A stretch of DNA of 64,000 bases from Misgurnus anguillicaudatus. Its lineage: Eukaryota > Chordata > Actinopteri > Cypriniformes > Cobitidae. Shown piece after piece: positions 21,275 through 32,210 of the stretch. The notes beneath the pieces were generated by a model. It worked only from the letters and a program-made list of their open reading frames with translations. It did not search any database and was not told the DNA's origin. The first letter of the stretch is position 1. Each line of letters starts with the position of its first letter. Made by a program: the position numbers and the translations under genes. Where the stretch lies: contig NC_073340.2 in the NCBI RefSeq assembly GCF_027580225.2, forward strand, positions 36,740,001 to 36,804,000. Reading direction: 5' to 3'.

Positions 21275-23571
21275 TAGGGATGGGCATAATTAATCGACGA
21301 TCGATAATTGATTGTTAAGAATTTCGTCGATAACGTTAATTTGTTATCAATTAATCGAATGCATTTTTTTATCTAACTCCTGTTTCACAAATACTCTGTA
21401 TGCAGTGCGTTTGCGTATGTGTGCGGCGAATCCGTCAAGCACCCGTTGCAGTGCGCTGCTGACCGCTTATTCTGCATATAAAACGTTCATGTGATTGACA
21501 GTTTCTGTGAACACTTTTCCGCATAAACAATAGAACAAAGCATCATTTTTTTTCACAAAACAATATATTTTAGATATTATTTGACAGACTAGTAAGTGTG
21601 GATTAAGGATGTTTAAAATCTCTAGCCTGGTGGTCAGGATCTGAATGGATCAAATCAGCAGTTTTGCAATGCTTTATTTATCTCCACATATATCATAAAT
21701 AAAAATAAGCAAGTCTACCCTTCCACATTATATATTTCCTACTATGTTGGGGCGGCAGTGGCTCAGTGGTTCATGTAGGTTGTCTACAAACCGGAAGGTT
21801 GGTGGTTCAATCCCCGGCTCCACCGGACCAAGTGTCGAAGTGTCCTTGAGCAAGACACTTAACCCCAGTTGCTCCCGACGAGCTGGCTGGCGCCTTGCAT
21901 GGCTGACACCGCCGTCGGTGTATGAATGTGCGCGTGAATGGGTGAATGTGAGGCTAATTGTAAAGCGCTTTGGATGGCCATAGGTCTGTTAAAAAGCGCT
22001 ATATAAATGCAGTCCATTTACCATTTACCATATGTATGTATATGATTTCCAAATAATAAACGAGAGTATTCAACGACAAAAAGCGTCTCATATGGAAATA
22101 AATCCTCACAATATTATTATTTCTCAAAACTTTGACAAAAATAAGCAACTGTATTCCTACAGTTATTCAAAGATGCAGACATTATTCCGCATATAATTTG
22201 AATATTATATAAAAGTATTCATTTAACGGCACGTTTCATATGGCAAATAAATATCCTCACATTAACATAACAGCATAATGAAATTAATAAACAGACAATG
22301 AAACAGGATTGAAATATAAATTGTATTATTATTACCGGAAAAAAGCAATATTGCTAAAATAATCTCTGAGGTAAATGCGTCAAAAACGCTGTTACCCGCA
22401 CAATAAGTCTAAATGAGCAATAACAGTGAAAAAAAGCATTATTAGGCCATGTCTCAAAACTTTATATGACAAAATATATTTAAAAGAAATGTATACTTAC
22501 AGTTATTCAAAGATGCACACATTATTCCATATTACTCCCGTTTATGAGCACGTTTGTCTCTGGCCTCGCTCTGTTATGTAATAGATTGACAGGTGCGCAT
22601 CTCCGTCTTTCAAACATATATCATTTTGTAATTACTACCTTAGGAAAATTAGCCATGATTTTATCATTGTGAAAATGTTTTTTTTTTTTTGCAGATAAAA
22701 AACGAATTGTATTTCCGCAATTTTACTACAAATAACATGGTTATGGTAGGCTATATTGTGGAGTTGGAGACCATAGTAAATTTGTGTCTACTGTTGTTTT
22801 ACAACAAATAAAAACTAAAAGACTATGTTAGTATAATTAAAGAATGGTGAATGGGGCTCACAAAACGCACGCTGTTTCACACATACTCTGTATGCGGAAT
22901 AAGCCTAGTTAGCGCTGAGGTACCTGTGCATCCCGGTCAGTCTCTTCGGAGCGTGTGTTTTCGGCGGCGGCTGGACTGACGGTCACCATGGGTTGCGGTC
23001 GCGTCTGACCCCAAAACATGTTTTTATTTCTCAAAAAAAATCAGTAGACTGGTGCAGAAGTTTTATGCGAGTTACTAAAGTTAGTTATTTTTCACGAGGC
23101 TTTAATGCCTAATTTGTTATAGCCTAATGTTAGGAAGGCTAATATCTTGCACTTTCTTCTGGCTTAAATAATTTTGAGTTACATTTTGACCAAAACCTTT
23201 CAGATCTAAGTATTATGTTTTTTGTTTAATTTAATGTTAAACATGAATCTGTTTTTTTTTTGTTTTTTTTTGGAACTAATGAGGTCTCTGTTTAAGAACG
23301 CTGGCTCGCAGCTGCAGGTTCCGCTGCTTTAGAGCACCGCACATGCAGGCACATATATGTTTGAAACATAGTTTAACTGTCTGCCACAAGTTGATCTTGT
23401 AATAAAGGTCTCATCGAGGAAAAACACGCTGTATATTTGTATTCATTGCATTTTTTAAGTATAAAAGTTAAATAACAAATTTTATTATAAAAATATTAAT
23501 GATTAATCGATAGTCGATCGTTAATTCTCCCGACGATCGACAAAGAAAACTTAATCGAATGCCCATCCCTA
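21275..23571. mobile_element. hAT-type element inserted in the minisatellite
   Basis: Ends TAGGGATGGGCATAATTAAT and CGAATGCCCATCCCTA. An exact 8-bp duplication GTCTACTG (21267-21274, 23572-23579) taken from the minisatellite unit. Length 2297 bp, with GATCGATAATT-type subterminal repeats on both sides. It contains a SINE at 21749-22029 and no transposase. Removing it rejoins the array in register. Confidence 0.9.
21749..22029 (+). mobile_element. tRNA-derived SINE, copy 1
   Basis: The head shows a pol III A box (TGGCTCAGTGG, about 21760) and B box (GGTTCAATCCC, 21804-21814). The body contains GTGTCCTTGAGCAAGACACT, and the tail AAAGCGCTATATAAATGC then AGTCCATTTACC. An inverted copy of the same family interrupts the terminal exon at 36871-37143. 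The precise SINE family name is not assigned. Nested inside the 21275-23571 hAT element. Confidence 0.8.
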
Positions 23572-23866
23572 GTCTACTGCTGAGTCACGTACAATAGTCA
23601 CATGTGTCCTCATAAACCATGAGTAAACACACACAAGTGTTGTAAAGTTATAGTCTACTGCTGAGTCAAGTACAATAGTCACATGTGTCCTCATAAACCA
23701 TGAGTAAACACACACAAGTTTGTAAAGTTATAGTCCACTTGCTGAGTCATGTACAATAGTCACATGTGTCCTCATAAACCATGAGTAAACACACACAAAT
23801 GTTGTAAACTTATAGTCTACCGCTAAGTCACATTATAGCTAATTTCTCTTTTTTTCGGTCTTCCAG

Positions 23867-23917
23867 CTCGTCCATGAGCCTGTCGCTTCAGGAAGTGAAG
23901 TCACATCTCTTAAAGAG
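23867..23917 (+). CDS. Exon cassette copy 7
   Basis: Reads LVHEPVASGSEVTSLKE; a C to T change gives P15L. The acceptor tract reads TTTTTTTCGGTCTTCCAG; the donor is intact. The last cassette; the array ends here and a TTAA element begins at 24026. Confidence 0.5.
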
Positions 23918-24025
23918 GTTTGTTAATAATTTTGTCAAATTTGTGTCACACAAGTTATAATTTGATCTGAAGTGAAATTTTCTAATTCCTACTAAATGTG
24001 ATTCAGCAGTTAACTTGTTAATTAA

Positions 24026-25018
24026 CGGACAAATTTGGTATTTTACACTTCAAGCCCTGTTTTCAGATTGTTTATGATGAAATAGAACGGTTTTGACTGA
24101 AATTTGGAGATATGCGGCTGCCCCGAGAATTTTTGGGTGTTTGTGTTTCACCTCCCACCTTTACAATGGGTTTAAAGGCGGAGTCCATGATGTTTGAAAG
24201 CCAATGTTGATATTTGAAATCTGAGTCTAGAATAGAATCTGGACCTTCTGTTGATAGACCCGCCCCACACATACGCAACCCGGCATTTGATTTGATTTGA
24301 TTGGCTATAAGTGTGTTTTGGTAGTCGGCCCGTCTTCTTTTCCAAAGCGTTTTTCAAACATCGTGGACTCCGCCTTTAATGGTGCACTGGAACAATCCTT
24401 CCTAAAATGCATTAAACTTTCGTTTACAAAGACGTGAAACTCAGCGAGTGGTCAGGGGTGTTCACTGATATGTTCACACAAAAATCGCTGCAAAATACAC
24501 ATTCTAACAGGTTTTATCGTAGTTTTTGCCAACTCCATTGACATGTATTAGATGTGCTGTGAGGTACGGTATTACTCCGCGCCGGGAACTTTGTTTCTAT
24601 TCTTGCAATTGGCAATGGCGGATTAGCGCCACCACCTGGGCTGGAGTGTCTATTATTCAAGCTCTAAGCGGAAGAATGTACAGGTGTGAGGGGTTTTTTT
24701 TGGGAAAAAAGGTCCACAAGTTAACAACGAATGCTAAAACAGCTGTTGAAAAGCATCTTTTGCAACGATTTTTGTGTGAGCATATCAGTGAACACCCCTG
24801 ACCACTCGGTGATTGTCACGTCTTTGTAAATGAAAGTTTAATGCATTTTAGGAAGGATTGTTCCAGTGCACCATTAAACCCATTGTAAAGGTGGGAAGTG
24901 AAACACAAACACCCAAAAAATCTCGGGGCAGCCCCATATGTCCAAATTTTAGTCAAAATCGTTCTATTTCATCATAAACAATATGAAAACAGGGCTTTAA
25001 GTGTAAAATACCAAACTT
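24026..25018. mobile_element. Foldback element with long inverted arms
   Basis: The left arm starts after TTAA (24022-24025) with CGGACAAATTTGGTATTTTA; the right arm ends GTAAAATACCAAACTT. The arms are several hundred bp long and pair through AAGCCCTGTTTTCAG and CTTCCTAAAATGCATTAAA, with a loop of about 250 bp near 24500-24750. A TTAA-target MITE sits in the left arm only. Superfamily (piggyBac or Kolobok type) inferred from TTAA. Confidence 0.75.
24176..24375. mobile_element. 200-bp TTAA MITE within the foldback arm
   Basis: Ends AGGCGGAGTCCATGATGTTT and AAACATCGTGGACTCCGCCT between TTAA copies at 24172-24175 and 24376-24379. The right arm of the host element keeps the uninterrupted site (CACCATTAAACCCATTG), an internal empty-site control proving insertion. 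Confidence 0.9.
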
Positions 25019-25090
25019 AAAACACTTGTAAACACACACAAGTTTGTTTAAATTTAAAAACAAATTTTCTTCTGGGTGCCATGCTCCACA

Positions 25091-25471
25091 AGTTCGGTGT
25101 TTTACACTTAAAGCCCTGTTTTCAGATTGTTTATGATGAAATAGAACGGTTTTGACTGAAATTTGGAGATATGATGCTGGGCCGAGAATTTTCGGGTGTT
25201 TGTTGTATCACCCCCACCTCTACAATGGGTGTAAAGGTGCACAGGAACAATCCTTCCTAAAATGCATTAAACTTTCGTTTACTTTCATTTAATGCATTTT
25301 AGGAAGGATTGTTCCAGTGCACCTATGCAGCCATTGTAGAGGTGGGGATCATGATACAAAAGCACCCTAAAATTCTCGGCCCAGCATCATATGTCCAAAT
25401 TTCAGTCAAAACCGTTCTATTTCATCATAAACAATCTGAAAACAGGGCTTTAAGTGTAAAATACCAAACTT
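25091..25471. mobile_element. Loop-less second foldback copy
   Basis: A near-perfect palindrome of about 187-bp arms, the same family as 24026-25018 but with the loop deleted to a short TTTCGTTTACTTTCA centre. Its right end reads CCAAACTTGTCCT followed by TTAA. Palindromes this long usually extrude or recombine. Confidence 0.75.
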
Positions 25472-25792
25472 GTCCTTTAAAAACTCCTTCACTAGCATTA
25501 AATAAGACCCATCCAATTTAGCTACTGCCATCTATTAGCAGCTGTGCATAATGATGAACTTGAATGCATTTAGGAGATTGCAGGTATTCACACTAATTTG
25601 TCCCTGGCATTAATTTGAGACTGGGATTTATTTGTCCACGATGTCCACGCCCCCGGCCACCATCAGAGGCCCGGCGTTTATTTGAATACCGGTCTTTATT
25701 TGAGGAATTACTTTATGATGTTTTATTAACAAAGTTAAGGAGGAGCAGGTTCAGATAATTAACCAAATGGTTACACTTTATTTTACTAAGTA

Positions 25793-27370
25793 CAGTTGAA
25801 AGAAAAGGTTTATGAACCCTTTGAGCTTACTTGGATTTCTTCATAAATTGGTCATAAAATGTGTTCTGATCTTCATCTAAGTCACAACAATAGAGAAACA
25901 CAGTCTGCTTAAACTAATACCGCACAAAAATTATACGTTTTCATGTTTTTATTGAACACAACATGTAAACATTCATAGTGCAGGGTGGAAAAAGTATGTG
26001 AACCTTTGGGTTTAATAACTGGTTGACCCTCCTTTGGCAGCAATAACCTCAACCAAACATTTCCTATAGTTGCAGATCAGACCTGCACAACGGTCAGGAG
26101 AAGTTTTGGACCATTCCTTTTTACAAAAGTGTTTCAGTTCAGCAATATTCTTGGGATGTCTGGTGTGAATCGCTCTCTTGAGGTCATGCCACAGCATCTC
26201 AATGGGGTTGAGGTCAGGACTCTGACTGGGCCACTCCAGAAGGCGTACTTTCATCTGTTGAAGCCATTCTGTTGTTGATTTACTTCTATGCTTTGCGTCG
26301 TTGTCCTGTTGCATCGTCCATCCTCTGTTAAGCTTCAGTTGGTCTTAAGTTTTTCTGCAAAATGTCTTGATAAACTTTGGAATTCATTTTTCCATCGATG
26401 ACAGTACTCTGTCCAGGGCCTGAGGCAGCAAAGCAGCCCCAAACCATGATGGCCCCTCCATTATATTTCACAGTTGGGATGAGGTTTTGATGTTGGTGTG
26501 CTGTGCCTTTTGTTCTCCACACAAAGCATTGTGTGTTCTTTCCAAACAACTCAATTTTGGTTTCATCTGTCCACAGAATGTTTTGCCAGTAGTGCTGTGG
26601 AACATCCAGGTGCTCTTTTGCAAACTTCAAACGTGCTGCAATGTTTTTTTGGACAGCAGTGGCTTCCTCCGTGGTGTCCTCCCATGAAGTCCATTCTTGT
26701 TTAATGTTTTCCTTATTGTAGATTTGTCAACAAAAATGTTAGCATGTGCCAGAGATTTCTGTAAGTCTTTAGCTGACACTCAAGGATTCTTCTTCACCTC
26801 ATTGAGCATTCTGTGCTGTGCTCTTGCAGTCATCTTTACAGGATGACCACGCCTAGGGAGTGTAGCAACAGTGCTGAACTTTCTCCATTTGTAGACGATC
26901 TGTCTTACCGTGGACACATGGACATCAAGGCTTTTAGATATACTTTTGTAGCCCTTTCCAGCTTTATGTAAGTCAACAATTCTTGATCGTAGGTCTTCTG
27001 AGAGCTCTTTTGTGCGAGGCATGGTTCACATCAGACAATGCTTCTTCAGAACAGCAAACTCAAAACTGGTGTGTGTTTTTTATTGGACAGGGCAGCTTTA
27101 ATCAGCACATCCAATCTCATCACATTGATTGGACCCCAGGTTGGCTGACTCCTGGCTCCAATTAGCTCTTGGAGAACTCATTAGCCTAGGGTTTCACATA
27201 CTTTTTCCACCCTGCACTATGAAAACATATAATGTTTGTGCGGTATTAGTTTAAGCAGACTGTTTTTCTCTATTGTTGTGACTTAGATGAAGATCAGAAC
27301 ACATTTTATGACCAATTTATGAAGAAATCCAAGTAAGCCCAAAGGGTTCACATACTTTTTCTTTCAACTG
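25793..27370 (-). mobile_element. Tc1-like transposon, about 1.58 kb
   Basis: Inverted repeats of about 230 bp with ends CAGTTGAAAGAAAAGG and TTTTTCTTTCAACTG, flanked by TA on both sides (25791-25792, 27371-27372). An internal repeat of the end motif (AGGGTGGAAAAAGTATGTGA) gives the double-repeat IR/DR layout known from Tc1 elements. The transposase is on the minus strand and broken. Confidence 0.92.
26012..27022 (-). pseudogene. Tc1-family DD34E transposase, disabled
   Basis: The N terminus starts [20 protein letters not shown], with a paired-like helix-turn-helix ([10 protein letters not shown]) and the GRPR-type segment as RRGHPVK. The catalytic triad is visible: D in WTDETK, D in QQDNDAKH and E in [11 protein letters not shown]. 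It is not functional as it stands: a CGA to TGA-type nonsense codon after VKKNP (about 26781), a frameshift at an A-run near 26650, and a stop plus frameshift near 26315-26330 after NLRPTEA. The remaining stretches are well preserved, so death is fairly recent. Normal length in the family is about 340 residues, which these pieces together match. Confidence 0.93.
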
Positions 27371-27538
27371 TATAAATAACTTTGCAACTTCATGTCAACT
27401 AACTTTCATTAATTTGCAACTATACATCAACTAACTGTCATTAAAGTATTAGTAGACTGTAAGGGTTAGGAAAGATGTTAGGGTTAGTGGAATAAGTTGA
27501 CATGCACCTGCAAAGATACTTGTAGACCAGGGGTTTTC

Positions 27539-27742
27539 AAACCTGTCCTGGAGGACCACTAGTACTGCACAATTTGCATGTCTCCGTCATTAGACACACC
27601 TGGTTTAAATCTTCAGCTCATTAGTAGAGACTGTAAGACCTGAACTGGGTGTGTAAGGTAACTGAATGAGGTGTGTCACAAAAGGTAAACACACAAAATG
27701 TGCAGTACTTGTGGTCCTCCAGGACAGGTTTGAAAACCCCTG
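27539..27742. mobile_element. 204-bp hAT MITE
   Basis: Near-perfect inverted ends CAGGGGTTTTCAAACCTGTC and GACAGGTTTGAAAACCCCTG. Exact 8-bp duplication TTGTAGAC at 27531-27538 and 27743-27750. Confidence 0.92.
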
Positions 27743-27907
27743 TTGTAGACAGTTAAATGTCTGAGGAGATTTAATCACAATAAAGTGTTAGTAGATATTA
27801 AGCAGACAGTCTACTAATTCTCTAAAGATTGCTAGTTGATAAGTAGTTGCAAAGTTACTTATAATTAGTAAAATGTCTAAAGTGGACTATCGAAATAAAG
27901 TGTCACC

Positions 27908-28257
27908 AGCCAAATTAGCAGAGGTGTAGAATTCCATGGACGTGGTAATCAAAGGGTACACGTCATGATGAAAAGGAAAATAAAACTTAATTTTGAAGAA
28001 ATTGACAGAAAATGAACACATACTAGATTATTAATGAATTAAATGTTTTTAACAGATACCTCTAACGGGAATAGCTGCGTGATGAAGTGAAACTTAAGGG
28101 TTAATAAACACAAACTGAAGCAGATTTTGTAGAACATTATATTATCTTAAAGGAGTGTAGCTACTGTAGCATGTAAATAATGCACATAAATAACGTGAGC
28201 AAGAGCGAATCAGGCACGTGCCGCCTAGCTAGGTTGCTCAAACAACAAAATCACCAC
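27908..28257. other. No gene seen
   Basis: About 350 bp of AT-rich sequence without a recognised element or exon. GTTTATTTGA-type phrases at 25.6 kb suggest that this and the 25.55-25.77 kb stretch may belong to one old, interrupted repeat. Confidence 0.25.
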
Positions 28258-29506
28258 AGGGCTCGACATTAAGGCTTGTCTGGGACAAGTGGATTTTTTG
28301 AAGGACAAGTGTAAGAGAAAATTAGTTGTCCGACTGGAGAAGTTAAATTTCAAACAATGTTACTTAACGTTATGTGCCGTTAACGACAGAGCAGAACGCG
28401 CAGCGCAAACACCGAGCGGAATATTGAACAGAGAGCACAGTGCACCGACAAACACACAAACGCACGTTTACACCTTATGTTGTTACTAAAAAGCTGCACG
28501 CGCATGAAACCTGATCACCGAACATGGAGGAGCGAGACGGCATGGAGTGGAGAGTGATGTTTCTTCAGGCTCCGGTGTGAATATAAATGATTTTGAAACC
28601 ACATTTTCATCACTGTGTGTCAAAAAAGCCGATTTAAGTCCGTATTTTATCTCTTCTAAAGTTTGGTAAAAACACATAATGGGCTTGAAATCTTGTTTAA
28701 GAATCTGTTTTATAATGAGAATCTCTCTTTCAGTGCGCCTATGTGTGTGTGCTGCGCGACAGCTGATTTGAATCTGACAGAGTTCGTCACTGTACATTAA
28801 AAATCCCACACAAACATTACAGCGTAAATGCTAGGTTTAAAATTTATTTTATATATAACAGATAATCTAGATACATTTACCCTAATAAGTTTTTTAAAAC
28901 ATGGTAATGTTTTAATGTTTTGCTTTAGTGTTTTAATGTCAGATCATTGAAATGTGGGAAAAAATGAAGAGAAAGGCAGCAGCAGATATAGCATCATTCT
29001 TCAGAAAGAGTACCAAGAAGCAGCCAAATGAATCTTAGTAAAATACATTTCAGTGGCCTACAAAATTCACGTGATTTTTTGGTCTCTATTGTTTTTTCAG
29101 CAATTGGAGATATAAATTCTGGTTTCAAAGTAAATTTCAAAAGTTTTATTTGATTAAATAGTAAAAAAATTAGGTTGAATTATGACTATAAATTGTATGT
29201 TAATCTCAATTCATTTTAATTAAAATTGTAGAAAGTAGAAATTGTATGTTATACATCATTGTGATTATTGCATCTATAATACTTAATAGTATTTTAAGGT
29301 TGCATGATAGAGATTTTATGTGCCACCCCAGAGTAACTGGCACCTGCCTGGCCACCCCTATGAAAAATCCCTGGCTCCGCCACTGATTAGCAAAACACAA
29401 AAAATACATTATATTATAAATCTTTACCCGGACAAGTGACTTTTGTGCATTGACAAGTGAAACATAAATTTACTCCGAAGAACAAGTTCCTCAAAAAGTT
29501 AATGCA
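28258..29506. mobile_element. hAT-like element (CAGGGCTCGACATTAA end)
   Basis: The left end is CAGGGCTCGACATTAAGGC; the right side keeps AAAAAGTTAATG and then diverges, so its terminus is lost. GGACAAGTG repeats occur at both ends. It encloses a small conserved N-terminal transposase-like piece (28952-29038) and a fragment of another hAT end (29321-29383, ending CTCCGCCACTG). Confidence 0.5.
28952..29038 (+). pseudogene. hAT transposase N-terminal fragment
   Basis: Reads MWEKMKRKAAADIASFF, then RKSTKK..., and stops after 28 codons. The KRKAAADIASFF start resembles N termini of teleost hAT transposases (from memory). Nothing of the DDE/RNase-H core follows. Confidence 0.45.
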
Positions 29507-29804
29507 CCAGCTAACTTGCATTACATTTGCAAGAACCACGTCTTTCTCTCACTTCAGCCGTGTGGCACGCGTGCCTGCTCACGATGTGAAGCACGTCTGC
29601 GCTATTCTCTGAAAAGCACTTGACAGGCTTTTGTGCAGTGCCTGAATTTGTGTAAATGATTTTTGTCAAAAAATAGAATTCTGGTTTATCTCAATCAGTT
29701 TCCCAGCTCATTCAAAAGCGACTTCAATACTGGTTTTGAAAATTAGCTCATCACTAATATCTTTATCCTCTATGTCTTTCATGAACTTGTTTTTTCCCCT
29801 CAAG
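29507..29804. other. Intron-like sequence, nothing recognised
   Basis: A roughly 300-bp gap between the hAT-like element and the next candidate exon. It ends in a good polypyrimidine tract (TTTTTTCCCCTCAAG) that serves as the acceptor of the 29805 exon. Confidence 0.3.
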
Positions 29805-29859
29805 GTAATAATGGTAAGATCCCAGCAGGAAGCTAGAAGGCCAGGCAGTGGCAATGATG
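29805..29859 (+). CDS. Candidate 55-nt exon of the KMT5A-like locus
   Basis: Acceptor TTTTTTCCCCTCAAG (AG 29803-29804) and donor GATG|GTAAGA. Only phase 0 is open: VIMVRSQQEARRPGSGND plus one G (phase 0 to 1). The phase-0 start matches the end of the 51-nt cassettes, and the phase-1 end matches the exons at 36531 and 36814. Basic, Ser/Gly-rich linker sequence. Short length keeps confidence moderate. Confidence 0.45.
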
Positions 29860-30423
29860 GTAAGAAAATTCCTTTAAAAAAATATAAAACAGAGTCCACG
29901 AAGTCTAAATTAAAATACTTAGTTAATTTTTAAGGAAAAATATTGAATATTGAAACTCTTTGGTTATTTTTAGCGCGATGCTAAATGGTCTGTTCAGATT
30001 CAATGGATTATGCTAAGCTATGCTAAAAAAACTAAAAAGTGGACGTGGTGCCATGCAGAAAGGAGGGGAAAGAGGGGAGACAGACAGACAACTTAGGATT
30101 CAGACAGTTTCAATTCGCTTCCATTGAGTTAAAAACACAATAAATGCACAGCCATTGGCACTCTGCATTGAAAACGTATAGATAAAACCACTGTTGCAGT
30201 TTGATAATCTAAGGCTTATTCTGTGGCATTTATATAAGCCTTTTGACGGGTTGTGTCAAGGAGTTGTAAAAATCACTCACTAAAATGAATGAATAACATT
30301 TGTGCCGAACTCTTATTACAAAGCAAAAACAAACATTCTCTTTCGATTCATGAACGTTTCTCTCAGTTAATGTATGTGATCTCACAGTCTAAAGCGTCTG
30401 TCATAACATGCTGTTGTGAATAA
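29860..30423. other. Intron-like sequence, nothing recognised
   Basis: AT-rich, with a purine run at about 30058-30090 (AGGAGGGGAAAGAGGGGAGA). No exon or element boundaries found before the TTAA element at 30428. Confidence 0.3.
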
Positions 30424-31339
30424 TTAAAGGAGCGGTGAATCAAATACTTAATTTTAACTTGATAATTTGTTATATAAGAGGTCATCATACTTAAATGAAC
30501 ATTCTGCAAGTTTCAGAACTGAAATGTGCTACTGAAATATAACAGTTTTTGGCACCAAGCCAGTATTACAAGCGAGTGTGGAATTCCAAAAAATATGACG
30601 TCAAAGTAGAATTGAAGCACCTCCCCATAGCCAAATACACTTTTGTAGCCCCTCCCACAGCTTCGCGTGACACGTGTGTCTCAACAATAAGTAAACATGT
30701 CTTTAAAGATTGCCAAATGTAACCAAAATGACTTTTAACACTCTGGGGTCGGCTGCGGCGCGGGCGCCGCCAACTCTTTATTTTTCAATCACTCCGTAAA
30801 GAGACTTAGATAACTCTGCTGATTTTGGACATACAGATATGATTTATACATCATTTAAAACGTTAAAGTGTCTAGTTTTTTTCTGTCCACTCCCAATAAA
30901 AACAGAATGTTGTGCTTTTCGCAAAATTAAGAAAATAAACATGATGCGCGTTTTGTTCTCTCTCCCTCAGTTAAGTAATTTCAGAAACGCGTCAGAAAAT
31001 TAACTGTAACTTCACGAATAGATGTCATATAAACAAAAGATAAACGTCTACATAATGCTTGGAATGTCAGCTTTTAAATGATGTAAGTGAGATCGAAAAC
31101 ATATATTGTCATTCGGTGTAAACTGTATGAGAAGTAGGAGAGGGACCGTCTTTCTAATGTTACCTGATTATCTGTAATGAGAAGAGATCGCCACGCCCCC
31201 GCGCCATTGAAGTGAATGAGCAGAGACATCCATATGCATAACTTGTGCCTCCTGCAGTCAATGGATACGCAATCCAGTCCACAACCCAGTCTCTCTATTC
31301 CTTGTTGTTTCATCCGATTGCACCAAAACATGACATCTA

Positions 31340-31685
31340 AATCCTTACTTACTTGCGTATGTGTGTCAGTATCTCCAGACGCGAGTGTTTTCATTGTTCT
31401 TCCGTCAAACATTTCACGCGAGGGGAACACACGTAAACAAACACACGAGTCAGGAAACTCGACGCGGTTTTTGGTATTCTTATAAAATACGCGATTGAAA
31501 ACAGTACAATCCTTATTTACTTGCGTATGTGTGTCACTATCTCCAGACGCGAGTGTTTTCTTTGTCTTCCGTCAAACAGTTTACGCGATGGGAAACGCAT
31601 GCACAAACACGCGAGTCAGGAAATCGACGCGGTTTTTGGTATTCTTATAAAATACGCGACTGCAAACAGTACAATCCTTATTTAG
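31340..31685. repeat. Internal tandem duplication of about 170 bp
   Basis: Two copies share TATCTCCAGACGCGAGTGTT, GACGCGGTTTTTGGTATTC and AACAGTACAATCCTTATTTA. The copies differ at several sites, so the duplication is not very recent. Confidence 0.75.
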
Positions 31686-31760
31686 TTGCGTCTAAGCATA
31701 TATCTCCGTACAGCACGTTTATTAAACACAGGATCACATGTGAAATTAATATATATATAT

Positions 31761-32114
31761 TAGGGCTGTCAAAAGATTAATCGCGATTAATCGCATCCAA
31801 AATAAAAGTTTGTGTTTACATAACATATGTGTGTGTACTGTGTCTAAATATTATGTATATATAAATACCGACACATTCAGGTATATATTTAAGAAATATT
31901 TGCATTTAAATACTGTATATACATTTATATAATTTTTATTATATATGAATATAAATATTTTATATATAAATATAATACATTTTTCTTAAATATATACATA
32001 ATTGGGTGTGTTTTTATATATGAATAATAATTATACACCATACACACACATTTGTTATGTTAACACAAACTTTTATTTTGGATGCGATTAATCGCGATTA
32101 ATCTTTTGACAGCC

Positions 32115-32117
<3 letters not shown>
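31761..32117. mobile_element. Palindromic hAT MITE (GATTAATCGCGATTAATC ends)
   Basis: Inverted repeats of roughly 60 bp starting TAGGGCTGTCAAAAGATTAA and ending TTTTGACAGCCCTA. Inserted in (AT)n, so the 8-bp duplication is ATATATAT by default. A diverged end of the same type survives at about 39984-40010. Confidence 0.85.
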
Positions 32118-32198
<81 letters not shown>

Positions 32199-32210
32199 GT
32201 GTGTGTGTGT
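32118..32210. repeat. (TA)n then (TG)n microsatellite
   Basis: Pure AT dinucleotides from 32118 to about 32195, then TG. It grew directly at the right border of the MITE, whose target was already AT-rich. Confidence 0.95.

Larger units (their letters stand above)
12541..23830. repeat. 81-bp minisatellite array (about 90 units) with embedded exon cassettes
   Basis: The unit on the + strand runs TCCTCATAAACCATGAG, TAAACACACACAAGTGTTG, TAAAGTTATAGTCTACTG, CTGAGTCACGTACAATAG, TCACATGTG. The period is 81 bp, with a shorter 48-bp form lacking the AGTGTTGTAAAG...GCTGAGT part. Both lengths are multiples of three, which produces long minus-strand open frames (for example 13735-15645, 636 codons). The array is interrupted by seven 51-nt exon cassettes, two MITEs (15.7 and 16.1 kb) and a hAT element (21275-23571). 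Each full unit carries a (T/C)GCTGAGTCA (NF-E2/MARE/AP-1-like) site and a CACATGTG E-box. The unit count is an estimate from total length. Confidence 0.95.
25769..27907. mobile_element. MITE (GGTTACACTTTATTT ends) hosting two insertions
   Basis: Inverted ends GGTTACACTTTATTT and AAATAAAGTGTCACC. The interior between insertions has repeated AACTAACT(T/G)TCATTAA phrases. It is split by the Tc1 element and by a hAT MITE at 27539. Confidence 0.55.

Noticed and set aside
21749..21820. Possible tRNA gene
   Set aside because: A and B boxes are present, but the sequence is the head of a SINE with body and tail, and a second copy exists at 36871-37143.
12541..23830. Possible CRISPR-like array
   Set aside because: Units are contiguous with no unique spacers, there are no cas genes, and the context is vertebrate.
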